Positions 1 to 9,390 of a DNA stretch of 35,308 bases are shown piece after piece. The stretch comes from an uncultured Pelagibacteraceae bacterium (lineage in GTDB: Bacteria; Pseudomonadota; Alphaproteobacteria; Pelagibacterales; Pelagibacteraceae), in assembly GCA_902588895.1 (NCBI GenBank), contig CACIRC010000010.1, forward strand, positions 1 through 35,308. The letters run 5' to 3'. Below the pieces are notes generated by a model. It was not told the origin of the DNA and ran no database searches. It was given only the letters and a program-made list of their open reading frames with translations. Position numbers and translations under genes: made by a program. Numbering within the stretch: position 1 is the stretch's first letter; each line of letters begins with the position of its first letter.

Positions 1-1
1 T

Positions 2-820
2 TTTTTTAATAAAGATAAAAATAAAGTTTTTTCTAAGATAAATCTTAAATCAATGAAACTTCAAATTGAAAATGAATTAACTTTTGAAAATGAAAAAAAA
101 ATAGGAAAATCTGAGTTTATCTTAAATAAATTAAAAAGAAATGCTGAATACCAAATTAATAAAAATTCTACTAATTTTCGTATTTTTGATAGAATAAATC
201 AACCAGACATTATTTATAAAGGAAATTTTAACTTCAAACCTTTTTATGGAAATTTAGAAGGCGATTTGAACGAAATAAATTTAAATACAATATTCGGTTC
301 TAACGCTGTAATTGCAGGACTTTTAAAAACCGAAATATTTAATAATAAAAATATTGATTTTAAAATAAATATTCTAGCAGACAATGTTTACAAAAATGCT
401 AATTTTAAAAATATTAATTTTAGTTTAAATTTCCAAGAAGGCTTAATTGATACAGATGACACAAAATTTAAATGGAGAGATTTTGCAGATTTTGAATTAT
501 TTGAAAGTTTAATTTTCGTTAAAAACGGAGAATTAATTTTAGATGGAAAAATCAAAATTTATGTAAATGATTATAACAAAATATATAAGTTTCTTCTAAC
601 ACCAAAAAATTATAGAAATAAAATTAAAGAAGTTGATTTTAATTTTACATATAATTTTGATCAAAGAATTGCTGAATTAAAAGATATTAAGATTGATAAT
701 AAAATTAATCAGAGTGTAAATAAAATTTTAAATAATGTATTTTTCAAGAAGGAAGATTTACAAAACAAAATTTACTTTAAAAATCTATTGAATGAAGCAA
801 TTAAAAATTATGCTGGATAG
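2..820 (+). CDS. AsmA-like / DUF3971-type protein, C-terminal fragment (5' end outside window)
   Basis: The reading frame is open to the left edge: codons from base 2 run without a stop into the Met at 53, so this is the C-terminal part of a longer gene and the ATG at 53 is probably internal. The visible ~270 residues are rich in Asn, Lys, Ile and Phe, with alternating hydrophobic/polar strands and repeated 'D-x-K-I-x' patterns, as in the beta-rich periplasmic repeats of AsmA/YhdP-type envelope proteins. That family is known to lie between the inner and outer membranes and to take part in lipid transport. The family call rests on general character, since no diagnostic motif is seen. It ends convergently with fumC, overlapping it by 13 bases. 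Confidence 0.45.
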   Translation, partial: FFNKDKNKVFSKINLKSMKLQIENELTFENEKKIGKSEFILNKLKRNAEYQINKNSTNFRIFDRINQPDIIYKGNFNFKPFYGNLEGDLNEINLNTIFGSNAVIAGLLKTEIFNNKNIDFKINILADNVYKNANFKNINFSLNFQEGLIDTDDTKFKWRDFADFELFESLIFVKNGELILDGKIKIYVNDYNKIYKFLLTPKNYRNKIKEVDFNFTYNFDQRIAELKDIKIDNKINQSVNKILNNVFFKKEDLQNKIYFKNLLNEAIKNYAG

Positions 821-2196
821 ATCATTTTTTTAGGATCAACAATTTTATTGTAATCTTTTTCACTTATTAATCCTGTTTTTAAAGTTTCATGTTTTAAAGT
901 AGTATTATTTTTAAGAGCTGTTTTTGCAATTTTTGCAGCATTATCGTATCCAATATGTGGGGCTAGTGCAGTAACAAGCATCAATGAATTATCTAAATGT
1001 TCCTGTATTCTTTTCTTGTTAGCTTTTATTCCTTTAATACAATAAAAAGCAAAATTTTTAGTACTATCAGCGATCAAGTCAACTGATTGTAAAATGTTGT
1101 GAGCGATTAAAGGCTTAAAAACATTAAGTTCAAAATGTCCGTGAGATCCTGCCATTGTTATTCCATTGTGGTTTCCAATAACTTTAACACAAACCATTGT
1201 TACAGCTTCACATTGCGTAGGGTTAACTTTTCCTGGCATTATAGATGAGCCTGGTTCATTTTCGGGTAGAATTAATTCTCCATAACCTGCTCTAGGACCA
1301 GAGCCTAAGAAACGAATATCATTAGATATTTTCATTAAAGCAACTGCACACGTATTTAAAGCACCAGAAAAATTTACGATTGCATCATGAGCAGCAAGTT
1401 CAGCAAATTTATTTGGAGCTGGTTTGAATTTGATTTTTGTAAATTTAGCAATTTCTTTTACAATTTTTTTATCAAAATTTTTCTTCGAATTTATTCCTGT
1501 GCCAACAGCAGTACCTCCTTGAGCAAGAAATAGTATTTCTTTTAAAGCATATTCTATTCTTTCAATACTTTTTTTAACTTGAAAATGATATCCTGAAAAC
1601 TCTTGTCCAAGAGAAAGTGGAGTAGCATCTTGTAAATGAGTTCTTCCAATTTTAACTATGTTTTTAAATTCATTGGATTTTCTTTTAAGCTCCTTTTCTA
1701 AAATTTTTAAGCTTGGCAGCATTTTGGAAATAGTTTCTTTAGCAACAGAGATGTGCATTGCAGTTGGAAAAACATCATTTGTAGATTGAGATTTGTTTAC
1801 ATGATCGTTTGGATGAACTGGCTTTTTTGTACCCTTTTTTCCACCTAAAATTTCTATTGCTCTATTTGCAATTACCTCATTAACGTTCATATTTGTTTGA
1901 GTACCAGAACCTGTTTGCCAAACTTTCAAAGGAAAATTTTCATCTAACTTACCTTTAATTACTTCATCAGATGCTTTAATTATTGCTTTAGAAATTTTGT
2001 TATCAATTAATTTGTCTTTTGAATGAACTATTGCAGCAGATCTCTTTATAATTGCAATTGATTTAATGATTGAAATACTAACTAAAATTTTACCTATATT
2101 AAAAAATTTATTAGATCTTTGAGTAGATGCACCCCAATATTTATCATTTGGGACATTTATACTTCCAATACTGTCAAATTCTTTTCTTAATTTCAT
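808..2196 (-). CDS. fumC: fumarate hydratase, class II
   Basis: Iron-independent fumarase of the TCA cycle, interconverting fumarate and L-malate in the cytoplasm. The 462-residue length is normal for FumC. The superfamily signature [10 protein letters not shown] is at residues 316-325 and carries the catalytic Ser loop; the [10 protein letters not shown] segment (His187) and the [13 protein letters not shown] substrate-binding stretch near residue 95 are also intact. The start is ATG. Its 3' end overlaps the neighbouring convergent gene by 13 bases. Aspartase and argininosuccinate lyase share the superfamily signature, but the overall pattern ([26 protein letters not shown]) is that of fumarase. 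Confidence 0.97.
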   Translation of the reverse strand: MKLRKEFDSIGSINVPNDKYWGASTQRSNKFFNIGKILVSISIIKSIAIIKRSAAIVHSKDKLIDNKISKAIIKASDEVIKGKLDENFPLKVWQTGSGTQTNMNVNEVIANRAIEILGGKKGTKKPVHPNDHVNKSQSTNDVFPTAMHISVAKETISKMLPSLKILEKELKRKSNEFKNIVKIGRTHLQDATPLSLGQEFSGYHFQVKKSIERIEYALKEILFLAQGGTAVGTGINSKKNFDKKIVKEIAKFTKIKFKPAPNKFAELAAHDAIVNFSGALNTCAVALMKISNDIRFLGSGPRAGYGELILPENEPGSSIMPGKVNPTQCEAVTMVCVKVIGNHNGITMAGSHGHFELNVFKPLIAHNILQSVDLIADSTKNFAFYCIKGIKANKKRIQEHLDNSLMLVTALAPHIGYDNAAKIAKTALKNNTTLKHETLKTGLISEKDYNKIVDPKKMIYPA

Positions 2197-2253
2197 TGAT
2201 TAATTTTTAAGTAACAAATAATTATTAACATACAATAAATTTTTAAAAACATA

Positions 2254-2260
2254 CAGGAGC
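2254..2260 (+). promoter_or_regulatory. ribosome binding site of the MazG-like gene
   Basis: CAGGAGC lies three bases before the ATG at 2264. It is one of the few clear Shine-Dalgarno sequences in this window and fixes that start. Confidence 0.6.
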
Positions 2261-2263
2261 ATT

Positions 2264-2635
2264 ATGTCGAATTTTAGCAAAGTAGGTACATTTATGAAAA
2301 CTTTTGGTCAGGAAGTTAAAACAAAACCATCATTTAGTACTGATAAAATAAATAAATTAAGGTTAGACTTAATCAAAGAGGAACTAGAAGAGCTTACAGA
2401 AGCTATGAATAACAAGGATTTATTGGAAGTAGCTGATGCGCTTACAGACATATTATATGTAACTTATGGAGCAGGGCACGCCTTTGGAATTGATTTGGAT
2501 AAATGTTTTGATGAGGTCCAAAATTCCAACATGAGTAAGTTAGATGAAAATGGAAAACCAATTTACAACGAGTCTGGAAAAGTTATGAAAGGTCCTAACT
2601 ATTTTAAACCGGACTTATCTAAGTTTGTAAATTAG
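2264..2635 (+). CDS. MazG/PRA-PH-like nucleoside triphosphate pyrophosphohydrolase
   Basis: Small all-alpha NTP pyrophosphohydrolase-type protein of 123 residues. The metal-binding pattern EExxE (Glu39, Glu40, Glu43) followed by ExxD (Glu55, Asp58) is intact, and the family's 'sNMSK' segment is at about residues 89-93. Members of this group hydrolyse (d)NTPs or related nucleotides to the monophosphate and pyrophosphate, and are thought to clean damaged nucleotides or modulate nucleotide signals. It is not obviously HisE, since no his genes are nearby. It is divergent from fumC, with 67 bases between them, and its stop overlaps the convergent nadC end by 4 bases. The exact substrate is unknown. 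Confidence 0.8.
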   Translation: MSNFSKVGTFMKTFGQEVKTKPSFSTDKINKLRLDLIKEELEELTEAMNNKDLLEVADALTDILYVTYGAGHAFGIDLDKCFDEVQNSNMSKLDENGKPIYNESGKVMKGPNYFKPDLSKFVN

Positions 2636-3465
2636 ATTTCTAACTTAAAGTCAACGGCAGGAGCACTGTGTGTAATGCTTCCAACAGAAATTCTATTAAC
2701 CCCAGTAGATGCGATTGCTTTGACAGTCTTTAAAGTAACATTACCTGAAGCTTCAGTTTGGTAATACTTTCTAGCAATTTTAACACTATTTTTTAAATTT
2801 TTAATACTCATGTTGTCTAGTAGAACAGTATTAAATTTTAGACCTAATATTGATTTAAGTTGATTTATTGTATCAACTTCAACAGTAATTTTTTTTCTTT
2901 TTCTATTTTTTATAGCCTTTAAAACTAAAGTTTTTAAATCTGAGCTTTCTACATGATTATCTTTAATTAAATACTCATCACTTAAATTAAATCTATGATT
3001 TGTACCTCCTCCTAATTTAACAGCATATTTTTGTATAACTCTTAAATTTGGAATTGTTTTTCTTGTACAACAGATTTTGGTTTTTTTTCCAGCTAATTTA
3101 ACAAACTCATTTGTTTTAGTTGCTATTCCAGAGATGTGAGATAAAAAATTCAAAGCAACTCTTTCGGCAATTAAAATATTTTTTGCCTTTCCTTTAATCA
3201 AAGCAACTAAAGAACCTTTTTTTACTCTTGAACCATCTCTTTTCTTAATAATGAATTTTATTTTATCATCAATTAGCGAAAATGCTTCTTTAGCAAATAA
3301 CAATCCTCCAATAAGTGCATTTTGATTTGCTATTAATTTAATTGTTACTACTTTTTCATCATTAATTAGACTTGAAGTGATATCTCCTAAAGGGTAAAGA
3401 TCTTCATTCAATGCAAGCTTAACAGTGCTTTTAATAAACTCTCTGCTTAATTTAATTTTTGACAC
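2632..3465 (-). CDS. nadC: nicotinate-nucleotide pyrophosphorylase (carboxylating)
   Basis: Quinolinate phosphoribosyltransferase, which converts quinolinate and PRPP to nicotinate mononucleotide, the step after NadA in de novo NAD synthesis. The 277-residue length is typical. Conserved segments are visible: the TRKTIPNLR phosphate/quinolinate-binding run near residue 134, the GGGTNHR motif, the LIKDNH strand and the VEVDT strand. The start is GTG: no in-frame ATG lies near, and the nadA stop is only four bases upstream, so the two genes are almost certainly co-transcribed and translationally coupled. No nadB (L-aspartate oxidase) is in the window. Confidence 0.95.
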   Translation of the reverse strand: MSKIKLSREFIKSTVKLALNEDLYPLGDITSSLINDEKVVTIKLIANQNALIGGLLFAKEAFSLIDDKIKFIIKKRDGSRVKKGSLVALIKGKAKNILIAERVALNFLSHISGIATKTNEFVKLAGKKTKICCTRKTIPNLRVIQKYAVKLGGGTNHRFNLSDEYLIKDNHVESSDLKTLVLKAIKNRKRKKITVEVDTINQLKSILGLKFNTVLLDNMSIKNLKNSVKIARKYYQTEASGNVTLKTVKAIASTGVNRISVGSITHSAPAVDFKLEI

Positions 3466-3469
3466 TTAA

Positions 3470-4459
3470 TTATCTGCCAATTGCTGCCATTCTTTCTACA
3501 GATATTCTGGCTTTCTCAATTGTTTCTTTGTCCATAATAATTTCACCAGTTTCGTTCTCTAGACAATCTAATATTTTTGGAAGTGTAATTTTTTTCATGT
3601 GAGGGCACATATTACATGGTTTAACAAAGTCTACATTTGGATTTTCTATCTGGATATTATCACTCATTGAGCACTCAGTAACCATCATTACTTTTTTTGG
3701 TTGATTATCTTTTACATATTTGATCATTCCAGATGTTGATCCTGCAAAATCACTTGCTTCAATTACATCAGGAGGACATTCTGGATGTGCAATAATTTTA
3801 ATTCCAGGATTATTTTTTCTAATATCATCTATTTCTTTTTTATTAAATTGATCATGAACAATACAAATTCCTTTCCAAGAAATAATTTCAACATCAGTTT
3901 GAGAGGCTACGTATTTTGCCAAATAATCGTCAGGCAAAAATATTACTCTTTTTACACCTAGTGATTTAACTATTTTAACTGCATTTGCTGATGTGCAACA
4001 AACATCTGTTTCAGCTTTTACTTCAGCAGAAGTATTTACATAAGATACAACAGGTACTCCTGGGTATTTCTCTTTTAATAGCCTAACATCTTTACCTGTA
4101 ATAGATGATGATAAAGAACAGCCAGCATCCATATCAGGAAGAATAACTTTTTTATTAGGGCTCATTAATTTTGCAGTTTCTGCCATGAAATGTACCCCAG
4201 CCATTAAAATAATATCAGCTGAAGTTTTTGATGCTTCAATTGCTAATGCAAGAGAGTCCGCAGAAAAATCTGCTACACCATGATAAATTTCAGGTGTTTG
4301 ATAGTTGTGAGCAAGAATTACAGCATTCTTTTCTTTTTTTAATTTATTAATTTTATGAATATACGGAGCATGCACTGACCATTCAATTTCAGGCATAACC
4401 TTAGAAATTTTTTGATAAATAGGATCTGTTGCTTTACGTACTTCTTGTGTAAATTCCAT
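3470..4459 (-). CDS. nadA: quinolinate synthase A
   Basis: 4Fe-4S enzyme condensing iminoaspartate with dihydroxyacetone phosphate to quinolinate. The three cluster cysteines are recognisable in PDMDAGCS, WKGICIVH and CNMCPHMK (about residues 114, 199 and 285 from the ATG used here), and the AHNYQTPEI motif is present. I take the ATG at 4459 (329 residues). The frame can be extended five codons to a TTG at 4474, but neither start has a clear Shine-Dalgarno and ATG is the simpler choice. It is first in a nadA-nadC pair and lies just upstream of, and divergent from, the tRNA-Leu gene. Confidence 0.95.
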   Translation of the reverse strand: MEFTQEVRKATDPIYQKISKVMPEIEWSVHAPYIHKINKLKKEKNAVILAHNYQTPEIYHGVADFSADSLALAIEASKTSADIILMAGVHFMAETAKLMSPNKKVILPDMDAGCSLSSSITGKDVRLLKEKYPGVPVVSYVNTSAEVKAETDVCCTSANAVKIVKSLGVKRVIFLPDDYLAKYVASQTDVEIISWKGICIVHDQFNKKEIDDIRKNNPGIKIIAHPECPPDVIEASDFAGSTSGMIKYVKDNQPKKVMMVTECSMSDNIQIENPNVDFVKPCNMCPHMKKITLPKILDCLENETGEIIMDKETIEKARISVERMAAIGR

Positions 4460-4514
4460 GGGGATTTTTACCAATTTGAATCATGATTGTCATTCATTTA
4501 TTATGGGACATATC

Positions 4515-4600
4515 GCGGTCGTGCTGAAATGGGTAGACAGGCACGGTTGAGGGCCGTGTGGACCTAGTCCATGAGAGTTCGAGTCTCTCCGACCGCACCA
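4515..4600 (+). tRNA. tRNA-Leu (GAG anticodon)
   Basis: A full cloverleaf folds by eye. The 7-bp acceptor GCGGTCG pairs with CGACCGC. The anticodon stem CACGG/CCGTG encloses the loop TTGAGGG, giving anticodon GAG. A long class-II variable arm pairs TGGA with TCCA, and the T arm is GAGAG-TTCGAGT-CTCTC. The 3' CCA is encoded. The long variable arm together with GAG identifies leucine and decodes CUY codons. It lies in the short gap between nadA (opposite strand) and a tiny membrane-protein gene. Confidence 0.97.
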
Positions 4601-4626
4601 AAGTGAATTTTATATAGGAGTTTTTG

Positions 4627-4788
4627 ATGGATAAATTACTTTCAGTAATATTTATGGTTGGGGTTTTGCTTTTAGTTCTACCAAGTTTTTTACAATCAAA
4701 TTCTCAGTTAAAGCAATTTCTTAAAAATCTAAGTATTTGGATTATTGTAGTTTTTATAATTTTAATGATTGTTTATTTATTTAAATAA
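4627..4788 (+). CDS. 53-residue membrane peptide, unknown function
   Basis: Short gene, ATG to TAA. A fair ribosome site, TAGGAG, lies seven bases before the start. The product has two hydrophobic segments (residues about 5-21 and 36-52) joined by a polar stretch containing QSNSQLKQF, and it ends in Lys; this would be a hairpin of two membrane helices. It starts 27 bases after the tRNA-Leu gene and may share its transcript. It ends six bases from the convergent ygfZ stop. I do not recognise the family. The ribosome site, the filled gap and the clean hydrophobic periodicity favour a real gene. Confidence 0.6.
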   Translation: MDKLLSVIFMVGVLLLVLPSFLQSNSQLKQFLKNLSIWIIVVFIILMIVYLFK

Positions 4789-4793
4789 AAAAA

Positions 4794-5684
4794 TTAGTTT
4801 TTTATCCAATCAGGTTTATTGACATTTATTGAAGCTTCTTTAGTTTTAAAATTTGCTTTTTCATCAAAGTTTTCGTTTAAGTATTTAATTAAAGCAAAAG
4901 GATAGTCGCTATCAATTAAAACCTTACCTATTTCAACTTCATTGTTATAAATACTTTCACCTTCGTGCAGTTTTCCATTAATTACATTTATTGGAAACAA
5001 TCTTTTTGAAAGCTTGTTCTTTAATTTAATTCGTGCTGTATTTTCTTGACCAACATAACAACCTTTTTTGAAATCAATTCCGTTTAATTCTTCAAAATTA
5101 CATTCAATACCAAACAATTTGTCTTTTAATTTATTTAAATCTTTTGGAACTATTCCAAGACTATGACTTAATGAATAATATTCTTTTAGGTTTGCATCAT
5201 GAAGATCTAGTTTTTTCAAAGATAAATAAAGTTTTTCTAAATTAATAATTAATCTCGCACCCAAATTCTTATTTCTTGGATCTAAAAATATTGGATCTTC
5301 TCTATATTTTATTGTGTATCCAGGTTGATCTTTCGCTTCATCAAAAGTTAAAAATTTTTCATGAGAAAATGCTGCTACAACAAATTCATTACTTAAATTG
5401 AGAATTTCAACTTTTGATCTTAGCTTATATAGGGATAATTGTTTGAATAACTCCTCTGCCTGAGGTTTTTCACAATCCAAAAAATACCCAGACTTATGCT
5501 TTATAATTATAAATTCATATAAAAATTTACCTTGGGGTGTAAGTAATGAACTAAAACAACTATTTACATCGTTTACTTTGTTTATGTCGTTACTAATTAG
5601 ATTTTGAAGAAACTCCTTTGCATCTTCTCCATTAATATAAAGAATTGCTCTATCATCTAAAATATAAACGTTTTTTATATTCAT
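4794..5684 (-). CDS. ygfZ: YgfZ/GcvT-family folate-binding protein
   Basis: Folate-dependent protein of the YgfZ (IBA57-like) group, which supports assembly or repair of certain iron-sulfur enzymes. The diagnostic motif KGCYVGQE is at residues 207-214, including the conserved Cys, in a 296-residue protein with the GcvT-like fold (N-terminal LNGEDAKEFLQNLI-type segment, 'LLTPQGKFLYEF'). It is cytoplasmic and stands alone, divergent from dihydroorotase across a 43-base gap. In this window it sits near several Fe-S proteins (NadA, the ferredoxin), but no functional linkage is implied. Confidence 0.9.
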   Translation of the reverse strand: MNIKNVYILDDRAILYINGEDAKEFLQNLISNDINKVNDVNSCFSSLLTPQGKFLYEFIIIKHKSGYFLDCEKPQAEELFKQLSLYKLRSKVEILNLSNEFVVAAFSHEKFLTFDEAKDQPGYTIKYREDPIFLDPRNKNLGARLIINLEKLYLSLKKLDLHDANLKEYYSLSHSLGIVPKDLNKLKDKLFGIECNFEELNGIDFKKGCYVGQENTARIKLKNKLSKRLFPINVINGKLHEGESIYNNEVEIGKVLIDSDYPFALIKYLNENFDEKANFKTKEASINVNKPDWIKN

Positions 5685-5727
5685 AATTGATTAATTATAG
5701 AATGTAATATAATAACAATTTTTCAAA

Positions 5728-7035
5728 ATGTTAGATCTTATAATTAAAAACGGACAATGTTACATCGATGGTGAGTTAAAAGATGTAGATGTTGCTATAA
5801 AAGATGGAAAAATTCAGCAGATTGGACAAATTTTAGAAGAAGCAAAAGATACAATTAATGCGGAAGGCCATACAGTATTACCTGGTTGCATAGATACCCA
5901 AACACATTTTAGAGAGCCAGGATCAACAGATACTGAGGATCTTCACTCAGGTAGTAGAGCAGCAATAGCAGGAGGTATTACAAGTGTATTCGAAATGCCC
6001 AACACTAATCCACCAACTTCTAATATGAAGGAATTTCAAAGGAAATTAGATCTCGCTAAAAATAGAATGTATTCTAATTATGCTTTTTATTTTGGGGCAA
6101 CAGCAGATAATGCAGATGATTTAGCAAGTTTAGAAGGTTTAGAAGGATGTTGTGGAATTAAACTTTTTGCCGGATCCTCAACAGGTAATTTATTAGTTGC
6201 TGAAGAAGACGATATAGATAAAGTTTTTAAAAATGCTTCAAAAGTAGTAGCGGTCCATTCTGAGGATGAAGCAATTTTAAAAGTAAACAAGAAATTAATA
6301 AAAGAGGGCGATGTTCATACCCATCCAGTATGGAGAAGTGCAGAATGTGCAATGTCATCTACTAGAAGAATTGTTCGAATAGCAGAAAAGCACAATAAAA
6401 AAGCTCATGTACTTCATATTACAACAAAAGAAGAAATTGATTTTCTATCACAACATAAAGGAAACATTACATTTGAGATTACCCCTCAACATTTAACTCT
6501 TTATGCACCAGATTGTTATGACAAGCTTGGAACGTATGCTCAGATGAATCCACCATTAAGAGATAAATCTCATTATGATAGATTATGGTATGGGATCAGA
6601 AATAACTTTAATGATACGATTGGATCTGATCACGCTCCTCATTTAAAAGAAAATAAAGACAAGGTATATCCCAACACTCCTTCTGGAATGCCAGGAGTTC
6701 AGACTTTAATGCCTGTGATGTTAAATCACATAAATGATGGAAAATTATCTCTTAACCAATTGATGAACTTTGTTTGTGAAAATCCAGTTAAGATTTTTGG
6801 AATTAAAAACAAAGGATTTATTAGAGAGGGTTATGATGCAGACTTTACTATTGTTGATATGAATAAAACTATTGAGATTAAAAATGAAAATATCGAGAGT
6901 AAATGTAAATGGTCTCCATTTAATGGATTTAAATTTAAGGGAACACCTACCCATACGATTATTGCTGGAAAAATTAAAATGCAGGATGGAAAAATTTTAG
7001 GTGATCCTGACGGTACACCTTTACAGTTTAGCTAA
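5728..7035 (+). CDS. pyrC: dihydroorotase (amidohydrolase superfamily)
   Basis: Cyclises carbamoyl-aspartate to dihydroorotate in pyrimidine synthesis. It has 435 residues. The metal-site motif reads D-T-Q-T-H-F-R-E-P-G (residues 56-65), so the first His of the usual HxH pair is Gln58 while His60 is kept. The other expected residues are visible: Lys145 in GIKLFAGSSTG (likely the carboxylated bridging Lys), His177, His230 and Asp301 in the GSDHAPH motif. A Gln at the first position occurs in some bacterial DHOases, from memory. Allantoinase or hydantoinase are alternatives within the superfamily, but the FREPG and NPPLR motifs favour DHOase. It overlaps the convergent SMR gene by 8 bases. Confidence 0.88.
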   Translation: MLDLIIKNGQCYIDGELKDVDVAIKDGKIQQIGQILEEAKDTINAEGHTVLPGCIDTQTHFREPGSTDTEDLHSGSRAAIAGGITSVFEMPNTNPPTSNMKEFQRKLDLAKNRMYSNYAFYFGATADNADDLASLEGLEGCCGIKLFAGSSTGNLLVAEEDDIDKVFKNASKVVAVHSEDEAILKVNKKLIKEGDVHTHPVWRSAECAMSSTRRIVRIAEKHNKKAHVLHITTKEEIDFLSQHKGNITFEITPQHLTLYAPDCYDKLGTYAQMNPPLRDKSHYDRLWYGIRNNFNDTIGSDHAPHLKENKDKVYPNTPSGMPGVQTLMPVMLNHINDGKLSLNQLMNFVCENPVKIFGIKNKGFIREGYDADFTIVDMNKTIEIKNENIESKCKWSPFNGFKFKGTPTHTIIAGKIKMQDGKILGDPDGTPLQFS

Positions 7036-7360
7036 GTTTTCCAGTAAAACTATTTACTAAAATTATACCTATCACTATTAAGAATAGTCCCATTATTGCT
7101 TGCCAAGCCAAAGTTTGTTTAAAAAATATATATCCAAGGATTGCGATAGTAAAAATTCCAAGACCGCTCCATGTTGCATACATAATAGCGATAGGAATCT
7201 TGTCTGCTACAAAAGTTAAAAGATAGAAAGCACAAAGATAAAAGAATGCAAGAGCAGCTGTTGGGATTAGTTTTGTAAAATTTTGAGTTACAGGTAACAA
7301 CATTGTACCAGCAACTTCAAAAAATACTGCACCCGCAAGAAATAAATATGTTTTAACCAT
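7028..7360 (-). CDS. SMR-family small multidrug/quaternary compound exporter
   Basis: 110-residue protein with four transmembrane helices, the size of EmrE/Gdx proteins. The essential membrane Glu (Glu15, in AGAVFFEVAGT) is present, as are the helix-3 pattern AIMYATWSGLG and the C-terminal helix. Family members exchange protons for cationic drugs, quaternary amines or guanidinium; which applies here cannot be read. The start codon overlaps the last 8 bases of the upstream propionyl-CoA synthetase gene, indicating one transcript, and the 3' end overlaps convergent pyrC by 8 bases. Confidence 0.9.
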   Translation of the reverse strand: MVKTYLFLAGAVFFEVAGTMLLPVTQNFTKLIPTAALAFFYLCAFYLLTFVADKIPIAIMYATWSGLGIFTIAILGYIFFKQTLAWQAIMGLFLIVIGIILVNSFTGKLS

Positions 7361-9254
7361 TGTTTAAAATTTTGTGATTAACTAAATCCTCGGTGATTTC
7401 TGTTAGAATTGCAGGATCATCTATTGTAGGTGGCACTTTATAATCAACACCGTCTGCAATTTTTCTTATTGTTCCTCTCAAAATTTTTCCTGATCTTGTT
7501 TTTGGTAATCTTTTAATAACAATCACTACTTTAAATGCAGCAACTGGTCCAATTTTATCTCTAACCATTTTAACACATTCTTTAGATATAGTGTCATTTT
7601 CTTTATCAACACCTGATTTTAAAACTACTAATCCTATAGGCAATTGACCTTTTAATTTGTCTGAAATTCCAAGTACTGCACATTCTGCAACAGATTGATG
7701 TTCTGATAAAACTTCTTCGATTGCACCTGTAGATAATCTATGGCCCGCTACATTAATGATGTCATCAGTTCTAGACATTATCCAAATATAACCATCATCA
7801 TCGATGTGACCTGCATCATATGTTTGGTAATATCCTTCATAATTAGACATATAGTTTTCTTTATATCTTTGATCTGCGTTCCATAATGTTGGGAAGGTTC
7901 CTGGAGGCAAAGGAAGCTTTACGACAATATCTCCCATTTCATTTGGTTTTGCTAAAGATTGATCTGGCTTAATGATTTTTACATCATACCCAGGTACAGC
8001 CTTGCATGCCGAACCATATTTTGTTTCCATCATTTCAATACCAGTACAATTTGAGCTAATTGCCCAACTAGTCTCTGTTTGCCACCAATGATCAATGACT
8101 GGAACTTTAAGTAAATTCTCAGCCCACTTTATAGTATCTGGATCAGCTCTCTCTCCAGCAAGGAATAAGCTTTCAAAACTACTTAAATCATATTTTGAGA
8201 AAAATTTACCCTCAGGATCTTCTTTTTTAATTGCTCTAAAAGCTGTCGGAGCAGTGAATAAGGATTTAACTTTGTAGTCAGAGATTATTTTCCAAAAAGC
8301 TCCTGCATCTGGAGTTCCGACAGGCTTGCCTTCATACAAAACCGTGGTACATCCCTTAAACAAAGGAGCATAAACAATATAAGAGTGTCCAACAATCCAA
8401 CCAATGTCACTTGCAGACCACCAAATGTCGTCTGTATCAATGTTGTAGATATTTTTCATAGTCCATTTGAGAGCAACAATGTGCCCCCCAATATCTCTGA
8501 CTATCCCTTTTGGTGTTCCAGTAGTGCCTGATGTATATAAAATATAGGCAAACTCATTCGAGTTCATCTCCACACAGTCAGCATCTTTAGCATTAGAGAC
8601 AACTTCCTCCCAGCTTACCTCATTTGGAGCATTTAATTTAACCTCATGACCAGGTCGTTGAAACAAAATCGTCTTTTCAATTTTATGACTAGCAATTTTT
8701 ATTGCTTCATCAACAAGTGGTTTGTACTCAACGGTTCTTCCCGGCTCAAAACCACATGAAGCGGTCACTAATATTTTTGCTTTACTGTCATCTATTCTGC
8801 TCGCAAGCTCATTAGAGGCAAATCCACCAAAGACCACCGAATGGATTGCACCAATTCTAGCACAAGCAAGCATAGCAACTACTGCTTCAGGGATCATTGG
8901 CATGTAAATAATCACCCTATCACCTTTATTAGCCCCTTGAGCTTTCAATGCCCCTGCAAACTTAGAGACCTTTGACCTTAATTCCTCATAAGTGAACTGG
9001 CTTTTATTACCTGTAATTGGACTATCGTAAATTAAAGCTGTTTTTTTACTTCTCCCTTGGTCAATATGGATGTCTAAAGCATTATAACAGGTGTTTGTGA
9101 CCCCATCTTCGAACCATTTATAGAAAGGTGGATTAGATTTATTTAAAATTTTTGCAGGTTTTTTAAACCAAAAGATATCTTCAGAGGCTTCTTGCCAAAA
9201 TTTTTCAGGATTTTTTATAGAATTCTCGTAAATATCTTGAAATTTTTTTTGCAT
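7353..9254 (-). CDS. prpE: propionyl-CoA synthetase (acyl-CoA synthetase, ANL superfamily)
   Basis: Activates propionate (or acetate) to the CoA thioester through an acyl-adenylate. 633 residues. The adenylation P-loop YTSGTTGTPKGIVRD, the HWWQTE motif and the C-terminal RSGKILRG motif with catalytic Lys590 are all intact. The 'GIVRDIGGH' continuation after the P-loop resembles PrpE more than Acs. The SMR gene is coupled to its stop. It is divergent from proteorhodopsin across a 209-base intergenic region, an order I recall from cultured SAR11 genomes. Confidence 0.9.
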   Translation of the reverse strand: MQKKFQDIYENSIKNPEKFWQEASEDIFWFKKPAKILNKSNPPFYKWFEDGVTNTCYNALDIHIDQGRSKKTALIYDSPITGNKSQFTYEELRSKVSKFAGALKAQGANKGDRVIIYMPMIPEAVVAMLACARIGAIHSVVFGGFASNELASRIDDSKAKILVTASCGFEPGRTVEYKPLVDEAIKIASHKIEKTILFQRPGHEVKLNAPNEVSWEEVVSNAKDADCVEMNSNEFAYILYTSGTTGTPKGIVRDIGGHIVALKWTMKNIYNIDTDDIWWSASDIGWIVGHSYIVYAPLFKGCTTVLYEGKPVGTPDAGAFWKIISDYKVKSLFTAPTAFRAIKKEDPEGKFFSKYDLSSFESLFLAGERADPDTIKWAENLLKVPVIDHWWQTETSWAISSNCTGIEMMETKYGSACKAVPGYDVKIIKPDQSLAKPNEMGDIVVKLPLPPGTFPTLWNADQRYKENYMSNYEGYYQTYDAGHIDDDGYIWIMSRTDDIINVAGHRLSTGAIEEVLSEHQSVAECAVLGISDKLKGQLPIGLVVLKSGVDKENDTISKECVKMVRDKIGPVAAFKVVIVIKRLPKTRSGKILRGTIRKIADGVDYKVPPTIDDPAILTEITEDLVNHKILNNG

Positions 9255-9390
9255 AAAATTTGATTCGATTTCCTTATTTTTTTTGATTTTTAACTTGTAA
9301 ATTGTATTTAATTTTAAAAATTAAGTAAAATCAATGAGAATTAGTCGCAATTAAGTCTTCATTTATCTAATTTAATTTGCTATCTAACCA

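Noticed and set aside
4515..4600. tRNA-Leu as an integration site for a mobile element
   Set aside because: No integrase, no repeated tRNA 3' end and only housekeeping genes flank it.
9331..9352. Fur-like sequence (TGAGAAT then AGTCGCA) upstream of prpE
   Set aside because: Only the left half resembles a Fur half-site; the right half matches poorly, so I do not call an iron box.
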